From Adiantum capillus-veneris (taxonomy: Eukaryota; Streptophyta; Polypodiopsida; Polypodiales; Pteridaceae), in contig CM043944.1 in assembly GCA_014529385.2 (NCBI GenBank), positions 89,407,384-89,471,383 on the forward strand: a stretch of DNA of 64,000 nucleotides, read 5' to 3'. Below are positions 57,347 through 64,000 of this stretch, one piece after another. The position numbers and the translations under genes were made by a program. Numbering within the stretch: the first letter of the stretch is position 1; the number at the start of each line of letters is the position of its first letter. The notes beneath the pieces are model-generated. The model saw only the letters and a list, made by a program, of their open reading frames with translations. It searched no databases and was not told the origin of the DNA.

Positions 57347-57813
57347 TTTTGTTGTGTTTTAGTATAAAATCATAGTGTTTAAATACGAACATAAACACAA
57401 ATGTCTTATACATAACGATGGAACCACTTAAACCACTTCTACATTGACATTCTAAAACAAAATAAAAATAAAAAGATTCATTAATAGATTAAAGCGAAAT
57501 AATATTTAAATGCTTTTGTAAAAAAGTTGAGGTCAGGTAAACATAAAAAATGGTTAAAGAAATGGACTTTTAAAAGTCTTTAATGGAAAGATCCTTTTAC
57601 AAATTAAAATATTATAATATCTCTCACAATAATGGGGACAACGTCTATGAATGCCCTTTCTAATGCTTTGTTTTCGTAAGGCCACTTTGAAGAAGTCCAT
57701 AAAACAATTAAATGAAATGGACTTTTAGATGTCTTTTACTGAAAAGATTCTTTCAGAAATTAAAATATTGCCATATGTCACGTTCTAAAGGTGCACTCCC
57801 TAATAATGAGGCC
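57347..57813. repeat. Intergenic with a duplicated ~55-bp motif
   Basis: ATGGACTTTTA.A.GTCTTT...AAATTAAAATATT occurs at 57,562-57,613 and again at 57,717-57,770. No gene seen. Confidence 0.55.
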
Positions 57814-58120
57814 TTTTTTTTTTTTTTTGGAGGCCAAGAGTCTTCCGGAGTCTGGACCAAGCAACAGCCGCCATGAGCAAGGAGACTGCAAGGGCGAAGT
57901 CAAGTAATAATACAAAAACACATTGACGACGCACCCGATTCATGCAAGGAACGCAGCAGCAGTGAGCCTGCCTATGAGTTCGAGACGCAAGGGAATATGC
58001 CTTGCCTCAGCTGCCAATCCTCAACCCCACACACACGAGGTCGTGCCAGACTCATAGAATCTCTACGCTGCAGTTTCTGCGAAGATTTGGAAATTTTCTC
58101 CTGTAGGAAAACAGAATCTT
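57814..58120 (-). mobile_element. Poly(A)-tailed retroposon fragment
   Basis: T15 at 57,814-57,828 followed by G/C-richer sequence (GGAGGCCAAGAGTCTTCCGG ...) unlike the A/T-rich flanks. It could be a LINE 3' end or a SINE; no convincing A and B boxes. Confidence 0.4.
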
Positions 58121-58147
58121 TTTCAAAGTTTTTCATACAATGCATAA

Positions 58148-58345
58148 CATCATGAGCTTCTGCTCAAGAGGCACCGCATACCTAGCTAGGTACCATTGGA
58201 GGCAGCGGACCGCTGGTCCGGTAGCTCTGCTCAAGAGGCGCCGCACACCTAGCTAGGTACGATTGGGGCCAAGTGGGCCGGCGGTCCCTGCCCCCAATCG
58301 TACCTAGCTAGGTGTGCGGTACCTCTCTCACAGAAGCTCACGATG
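58148..58345. repeat. Foldback (inverted-repeat) structure
   Basis: Perfect 28-bp arms 58,241-58,268 and 58,292-58,319 separated by 23 bases. Similarity extends outward through AGAGG and AGAAGCTCA.GATG to 58,345. A second, imperfect copy of the left arm lies outside at 58,148-58,199. Each arm contains the 10-bp palindrome CCTAGCTAGG; CGGACC-GCT-GGTCCG (58,205-58,219) sits between the left arms. Confidence 0.85.
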
Positions 58346-58829
58346 TTTAGGTAAGTCGCAATGTGGGAATTATTGCGAGAATTTAACTTCTTGTGATATG
58401 CTACGCTTTTTCCACCTGCAGCAACGCACCATCTATGCTGCCCACTGCCGTAATTCCCTCGACCTCCCCTCACCCTGCTCGGCTTGTTGTTGGAGCTTGT
58501 TCAAGCACTCTGCCATCAGTTATTACCTACTTATGACATGGATGCCCTTAGGGTAAAGGGGCCAGTACAGAGTTGTTAGCCCTTCCTCTGGTTTTCTTGA
58601 TCAGATTTGAGCTGGAAGAGACATAGAAAATGCTCGTCATAGAGACAACTCCGTCAAAGAAATCTGAGCGCAATCTGGCAACAATGGTAGAAAAATCTGC
58701 AGAGAAGCGCATTTTCCAATGCAAAATGACGTCTCTCAAACATTAGCGACTTTCAAATCCCAATAATAGTACACTTTTAGCAAATCACAAGGTGACACCT
58801 CAGCAAGATTTCAAGCATACTACAGTAGG
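58346..58829. other. No gene recognised
   Basis: Moderate GC sequence without a convincing ORF or repeat. Confidence 0.5.
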
Positions 58830-59303
58830 ATTATGTGGTTGAAGTCACTTCGCTTTGGGTCCCGGCTATGTCGCCTTGTCCTTTCCCGAGGCTGGGAGAG
58901 GGCAGCCACTCCGAGGTGTTGTCCAATGATATGATAGTGGGCTATTTTGAAGTCAAAAGATCAATTAAACAAGGATGCCTCCTCGCCCCCTTGTTGTTCG
59001 CCATTGGCTTGCACAACTTAATACTACTATGCTCGAAGATTGTGATGCAAATAGGGAGATACATGGGTTGGCCCTGGCCGATAACAACCAACTCTTGGCA
59101 AAACTGTTCACGTACGCCTCACTTCTCTTCTTAAAAGCCTTCCCCCAAGTAGTGATGGATGTCGGGTTGGTGTTTTCTTTGATCACCTCTTTCCATTGGA
59201 ATGTATGTGACCATGACTTGGATTGAGCATGGTGTTGATGTAATGGTTTTTATATTAGTAATATAACCTTTCAAGAATTGTGAGATTTGCAAAAGAAAAA
59301 AAC
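58830..59303 (+). mobile_element. LINE fragment with RT remnant, internally deleted
   Basis: Plus strand reads MIVGYFEVKRSIKQGCLLAPLLF (split: MIVGYFEVKRSIKQG, CLLAPLLFAIG), then HGLALADNNQLLAKLF and TYASLLFLKAFPQVV. It matches the LINE RT at 61,405-61,700 on the other strand. The catalytic pair that should follow F/Y-A is lost (TYAS). Sequence then jumps to a LINE 3' end (GAATTGTGAGATTTGC plus A-rich, 59,274-59,303). Confidence 0.7.
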
Positions 59304-59347
59304 CATAAAAATATTAGAGGCTTGCTCTTTTTCATGACGGAAGTTTT

Positions 59348-59530
59348 GAGGCTCAAACTTAGGTTTGAGCCTACACCCTTTCAAGGTGTAATATGGCTTT
59401 GTAGCCCAAAATGTGAAGGCTCAAATTTAATCTCAATCCTACACCCTTTTATGATGCAACATGGTCACGATGCAATATGGTCTGGTAGCCCAAAAAGGTG
59501 GAGGCTCAAACTTAAGGATGCGTCTACATC
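59348..59530. repeat. Minisatellite, about 75-bp unit, three diverged copies
   Basis: GAGGCTCAAACTTA/GGCTCAAATTTA followed by CCTACACCC recurs at about 59,349, 59,426 and 59,502. It directly precedes the LINE poly-T. Confidence 0.7.
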
Positions 59531-59851
59531 CTTTTTTTTTTTTTTTGGGCAAAACTCACAATTGTGAGTGAATTATATTGATCAACCCAAAAAATTACAA
59601 GGTCTTGTCATGCTCGTGTTGAGCCATGGCATCATCCAGGGACCATAATTGCATCGACTATCAGGGCAGCCACTCCTACCAACCCGCCCCCTTATTCTTG
59701 ATACACAAGGTCCATTATCATGTTCTTCTAGTATCTTTCAATTACCGATGACCAAGATTTTCACCCGTCCTAGGCATGCCATCTACTGACAACAAGGCAC
59801 AAGTAGTCCTAGACCAATTCTCCGAGTGTTGCTTACATCCGAGTGTCCATA

Positions 59852-60236
59852 TTAGCACTTTGCTTTCTTGTATAATTTTTGTGAAGCTTGCCACCTCAAA
59901 ACCTCCTTCAAACACACGGTGGTTCCTTGTCCGTCATACATTATGTAAGAAGAAGTACCTGATGATTTGAGTGCTGATGAGGAGGGCAGGACTATCTGAA
60001 TTCTTCCCTCCAAGGAATCGATCAGTCTTGAAAAAACCAATTCTCCATGTTCTTTGGACCCACTTGCATATTTTCCCTGCGAGGCCTTTGATAGTTGGGC
60101 AATCCATGAAGAGATGGGCCAGATCTTCACTAGCCACCCTGCACCCCAAGCATGGATCTGACCCAATCCCTCTCTCCTGAATCTTCACCCCCGTCGATAG
60201 AGCACCCCAAATTACCTTCCATAAAAATAGCTTCAT
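59852..60236 (-). pseudogene. LINE zf-RVT domain
   Basis: Two overlapping minus-strand frames give MKLFLWKVIWGALSTGVK, CLGCRVASEDLAHLFMDC and GKICKWVQRTW, the C-x2-C ... H-x4-5-C zinc-binding-like domain at the C-terminus of plant LINE ORF2. A frame change lies near 59,940. 60,237-60,734 continues the LINE with broken frames. Confidence 0.8.
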
Positions 60237-60734
60237 GTGCTACGAAACCTTTGGCTTCCAAATGTTCTCCATTACTTGCTCCCACCTTTCCTCAGGCCAT
60301 TGTTTTTTCCATATCTTCTTAAGGGGGCTAGACCAATTCTTCTTATGCATCATTGTATGATAAATGTCTTTAGGATGGGATTTCCAAAAGAGACTGCTTC
60401 CGCGCCATTTTCAGGCATTCCAATCAAACTCCGAATCACAGATTGGGATCACTATATTGTCAAGCTCTTTCATCACTTTGTGGACAAGCAAGACCTCCAA
60501 GCTATTAAGTTGGTACTGGGTAACCAGAAGGTCAATGGTTTTTCAACTCTTGTTGTTGTTGTCCCAGAAGTGCTCAAGTTGACTCGGCCCCTTATTATTC
60601 ATCTTCCTGGCTATCTCTATCCAATAGGTAATTTGTGGCAGATCTACAACTTTGGAAAGCCAAGGGGACCAATGCAAAATGGAGTTCTTGAAGTGTCTAG
60701 TTTCTTCCCCCCACTTTAAGACTCCTGCTCTGCT

Positions 60735-61268
60735 CTATTGCATTTTATTACCAATTCTCTTGAGCTGCCCCCTAGTCTTATGGTAGATAGACCACGTCGG
60801 GGCTAGCAGTTTGTCATGAATCTCCACCCCTCTCCACATTCCACCTTTTGAGCCAAGTTTAGCTACTTCTATCATATCTTTGATCATGACAACCCAAACT
60901 TGATCCTGTTTAGCCAAGGAAACAACAAATTTGGTGCAACAAGCTTTTGAATGGGCCACAGGGTTGAGAATTCCGAGGCCTCCTTGATTCAGAGGCCGAG
61001 CAACTGATTCCCAACGGGCCCATTGCCATGGCCTAGAGAATTTTGTGTTGTTTTTCCATAAAAACCTTTTTACTGGTTTTAAGAACTCTTTCCAGTGACA
61101 CTGCGCCATCTTGAGAAGCGGGCTAGTGAAGGAAATATAAGGAATCATAAAGGCATTTATCACTTTTATCCAACTTGGGAATCGGAGAAGAGCATACTCC
61201 CACCTACTCATTTGTGTTTTGATTTTTTCAAGCACCCACTCAAATCTTTGCTTGTGAGTTATGTCCAC
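60735..61268 (-). pseudogene. LINE ORF2 post-RT region
   Basis: Minus-strand open frame: KTQMSRWEYALLRFPSWIKV, NAFMIPYISFTSPLL, KRFLWKNNTK and NQGGLGILNPVAHSKA (cf. the conserved G-G-L-G-I/V motif after RT). This is the region between RT and zf-RVT. Confidence 0.8.
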
Positions 61269-62386
61269 CCCATGGGGGTTCTGAGATGTCTGAAGATATT
61301 CCCTTTTGTGACAATCTCCCCCGACCAGTTAGAAGGTTCAAATGAGTCATTTTTTGATAGAGAGATCAGCCTTGACTTCTCTATATTACACTGGGACCCC
61401 GAAGCTACTGAGAATATTTGTACAATCCTAGAGCTTTCATGATGACCTGGGGGCACGCCTTCAAGAAGAGGAGAGAATCGTCTAAAAAAGGTTTTGCTAG
61501 GAGTTGGCTATTTCCTTGTAAAGCCAGACCTCGCAACTCCCCTCGTTCCGCACTAGCTTCAAGCATCATGATTAAAGGAAGTGATCCTATGGCGAAAACC
61601 AGGGGGTCCAGAGGGCATCCTTGCTTAATAAACCTTTTGACCTCAAAAGAATCCCACAATTCTATTGTTGAATAGGAGCTCTGACTGGCTTTCAGTCCCC
61701 AATACACGTACCAGACGACACAGACGAGGCCCAAAGCCCAGAGCTTCCATGATGGCTTCTATATATGTCAATGTTATTCTGTCATAAGCCTTATCCAGGT
61801 CCAACTGCAGCAGAATGCACTTTTGCTTTGTGAAATTTGTGTATTTGATGCCCACCATTGCTGCCAAGATGTTATCGTAAATGGACCTTCGTTTGATGAA
61901 CCCATGTTGATGGGGAGAGATGATCTTGGTTAGTAAGGGGGCAAGTCTGAGGGCTACTACTTTAGCAATAATTTTGTAGGCCACCGACATCATCGTTATA
62001 GGGCACCAATGTTTCAATTGAGAACAAAAGATCTATAATTTTGGGATAGGTTTGATAAGCCCTCTCTTTACACTTATCTCCAACGACCCTTCGACGATGG
62101 CTTTATTGGCCAACCTTGTGATTGGGACCTTGAGATCATCCCAAAATTCTCTATAGAATTCCACCATTATCCCATCCCAACTAGGGGACTTTTCCTTGCC
62201 AAGGGCTTGCAATGCTAGTGAACATTCGTCTTTGGAAAATTCCCTTTCCAAGCTATCAGCTTCTAAGTGGGAAATCTTCTTCTTGACACTCTGAAGTAGG
62301 ATCCCTCTGCCTTCTTCCACTTTGTGGGACTGGATCTCTGACCGTCTAATGATTTGACTAAGATAGCTCAACATTAGACCAGCCAT
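61259..62386 (-). pseudogene. LINE ORF2 reverse transcriptase
   Basis: Minus strand in pieces: 62,386-62,033 (LQALGKEKSPSWDGIMVEFY), 62,017-61,643 (WCPITMMSVAYKIIAKV, QHGFIKRRSIYDNIL, LQLDLDKAYDRI with the first catalytic Asp), 61,734-61,405 (FEVKRFIKQGCPLDPLVFAI, PFLDDSLLFLKACPQV) and 61,456-61,259 (IEKSRL). The active site is F-L-D-D where F/Y-A-D-D is usual. At least three frame changes. Confidence 0.85.
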
Positions 62387-62999
62387 CTCATCCTGGTTAT
62401 GAACTATTGTCCCTTTCTCATCATAGAGCGCGCGGATGTGGCCCCGGCTCTTCTTGATTTTTAAAGCCCTTGAAAACTGAGCTTGATTAGAGGCTTCAGG
62501 TTGAAGGAAAGTCTCCCTGGAGAGAAGCCTTGCCTTTTTTATATCTTCTAACTACTCATTAGCAAGGTTAGATTTGGCTTCAAGCCATTGTTTGTGCTCA
62601 TCCTCAGTAGCAAGCCCATTGGCTTTTTTGGAGGTAAGCAATTGTACCTCCGTTGTAAGATGCAGAAGGTGTACCTCCCTAACTTTCTTGATTCGAGGGC
62701 CCGAGGTTTTGATTTCTTTCTGGATGCTCCAAGCAAAGAGGTCCCACGCATTCTGTTTGTTGAGGTTGACATCTTTTTTGAGCTTACTTAGTGCTTTCTT
62801 GGTTAGATTCCTGAAAAGAGGGTCTTTGAATAGGCGTGCCCATGTTACTAACAGGTTTTTCCCAACTCTTGGGGTCTACTCCTCCCCTGTATTCTTCTTA
62901 AAATGTATGTGCAGAGGTATGTGATTTGAAAGGCTTTTTGTTGGAACTACCTTCATCTCCATCAACGACGGTATCCAGTCAGCTTGGTGTGCTACAAAC
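62387..62999 (-). pseudogene. LINE linker between endonuclease and RT
   Basis: Broken minus-strand frames encode a charged helical segment (LTKKALSKLKKDVN, EVQLLTSKKANGLATEDE, ALKIKKSRGHIRALYDEKG) preceded by the endonuclease end. The R-A-L-Y-D-E-K-G stretch precedes the RT N-terminal part. Confidence 0.6.
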
Positions 63000-63010
63000 A
63001 GATGCGCAGC

Positions 63011-63917
63011 GTCCCTGCAAAATACCTCAAATAGCATGATAGAAACTATAAAACACAGCAAATATACATACATCACGAATCTTGTTAGCATATAATCCAA
63101 TTGTACACGAACAGAGAGAGGTAGAGAGTGGGAAAGAGAGATAGCACGTGCAGGCGCACCTCCTAGAGCGGAGTGCTACGCCAGCACGGCGAGAGAGAAG
63201 AGAAGAGAGGAGAGAATAACTATGCAGACACTAGGTGCAATCTCCCCCCATGCAAGAGTGACCATTTCCCTCCTGCACGTATCTGATTTATAGATTTTTT
63301 GAATGGCCAAATTGGTTACAAACTGGCCGGCCGGTCGTAAATGGCCAAAGCTCATAAAAGAGCACTTGAATAATAAAATGTACATAAAATATGATATTGT
63401 TTTGCAATAGCCTAGCTCGGTCAAGCCTTTTTCACCTGTTAGCTGCAATAAATAATAAAATATCAATTCCATAACATATCTCTCCATTGGAAAGCAATTG
63501 TCCTCAGTTGCAAAGATAATAAATATGCAAACAATACTTGTGAAGAACAATGATTAGAAATCTGTATCGAAACTATCATATAGTAAAATAAAATCTATAA
63601 AATTAGACAATTTTGCTTATGCCTTCCATCATCCACATACTACCTATTCTAGTGTCCCATACCACTAGAATAAGAAGTATATGTCATACCCTGATGAATC
63701 AGGATATCATTGGTCACACTCATTATCAATCTCATAATGTCAAGTCTCATCACATAAACACTGTCATGATAAAATAATCATTAGATACCAAATCCCAATC
63801 CAATTCCAATTCCACAATATAAGTCCAAATCCAAATCACTTTCATTATGTACCCGGGTAACAAAATCATACCAGTTACAGTGGTGGCCAGCCACTACAGC
63901 ATGATTTCGTGATTGGT
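63011..63917. other. No gene recognised
   Basis: Includes a short GAGA-rich run (63,113-63,210). No ORF with protein-like composition and no element end identified. Confidence 0.5.
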
Positions 63918-64000
63918 GTTGCCTAAATCCGCAAATCTACAGCAATAAGACGTGTTTCCTAAACCGACGAATCTGCACTAATGTTGCCTAAATCGGCGAA
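63918..64000. repeat. Minisatellite at the window edge
   Basis: GTTGCCTAAATCCGCAAATCT-like unit starts at 63,918, 63,954 and 63,983 (spacing 36 and 29). The array probably continues past the window. Confidence 0.65.

Larger units (their letters stand above)
59532..63010 (-). mobile_element. L1-like LINE, 5'-truncated, ORF2 from endonuclease end to 3' tail
   Basis: 3' end: poly-T 59,532-59,546 and hairpin ACTCACAATTGTGAGT (59,554-59,569). Going up: zf-RVT, thumb/connection, RT, linker, and the last residues of the endonuclease near 62,950 (KSLSNHIPLHIHF, cf. the S-D-H of endonucleases). Similarity ends near 63,010, so the endonuclease active site and ORF1 are absent. Multiple frameshifts. Same family as 8,231-9,259, 35,638-45,319 and 58,830-59,303. 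Confidence 0.85.

Noticed and set aside
57814-58120. tRNA-derived SINE
   Set aside because: Poly-T suggests a retroposon tail, but I could not find a convincing pair of A and B boxes; left as an unclassified retroposon fragment.
59280-59567. 95-residue plus-strand frame
   Set aside because: It lies across a LINE 3' end, a minisatellite and a poly-T run, with no protein-like conservation.
60237-60719. 160-residue plus-strand frame
   Set aside because: It is antisense to LINE ORF2 sequence that is colinear with 8,231-8,640.
59517-63005. GATGCG as a target duplication of the terminal LINE
   Set aside because: Both edges contain GATGCG but flanking agreement is poor and the 5' edge is uncertain; chance match is likely.

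Overview
The window looks like gene-poor, transposon-dense nuclear DNA of a seed plant. Evidence: Ty3-type LTR retrotransposons with plant-type primer binding sites, L1-like LINEs with the plant zf-RVT C-terminal domain, long (CT)n/(GT)n tracts, and no recognisable host gene, rRNA or tRNA gene. A probable Penelope-like fragment fits a conifer or other non-angiosperm but does not settle the lineage. Almost every coding stretch is retroelement-derived and most are broken.

Layout. 1-8,230 (minus): old, eroded copy (copy 1) of an LTR family that encodes Gag, protease and novel C-terminal domains but no polymerase (called F1 here). 8,231-9,259 (plus): 5'-truncated L1-like LINE. 9,260-13,670: cluster of (CT)n/(GT)n arrays with duplicated modules between them. 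13,893-28,926 (plus): full-length but degraded Tat/Athila-like Ty3 element (TE-B) with 910-bp LTR, tRNA-Asp-type PBS, a palindrome-studded leader, gag, protease, RT, RNase H, two zinc-binding domains, integrase and a ~3-kb extra 3' ORF region. Its 3' end is rearranged, yet 5-bp target duplications remain at the outer edges. It sits in unit A of a ~2-kb duplicated sequence (13,676-13,892 plus 28,927-30,755); unit B (32,636-34,653) keeps the unoccupied site. Between the units lies a minus-strand Penelope-like fragment.

35,294-50,846 is a nest: LINE 3' end, then a minus-strand chromovirus (3' LTR split), inside that LTR a LINE with a 15-bp target duplication, and inside that LINE a young F1 element, TE-C (35,866-44,811). 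TE-C has 566-bp LTRs with 4 differences, TSD CCCCG, an exact tRNA-Asp PBS and two polypurine tracts. It encodes Gag with four zinc knuckles, a DGG retropepsin-like domain, a W-V/I-P-K repeat domain and a separate 140-residue acidic ORF; it has no RT, RNase H or integrase.

50,977-64,000 holds further LINE pieces on both strands, a chromovirus-family solo LTR inserted in a LINE (55,225-56,830, TSD CAATG), a compact foldback structure (58,148-58,345), microsatellites and a 5'-truncated LINE (59,532-63,010).

Working together: TE-C cannot copy itself but moved recently, so it must borrow RT and integrase. TE-B-type elements, which share a related protease and the same PBS class, are the natural donor candidates. 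Several LINE copies end in the same short hairpin beside poly(A), suggesting 3'-end recognition by their RT.
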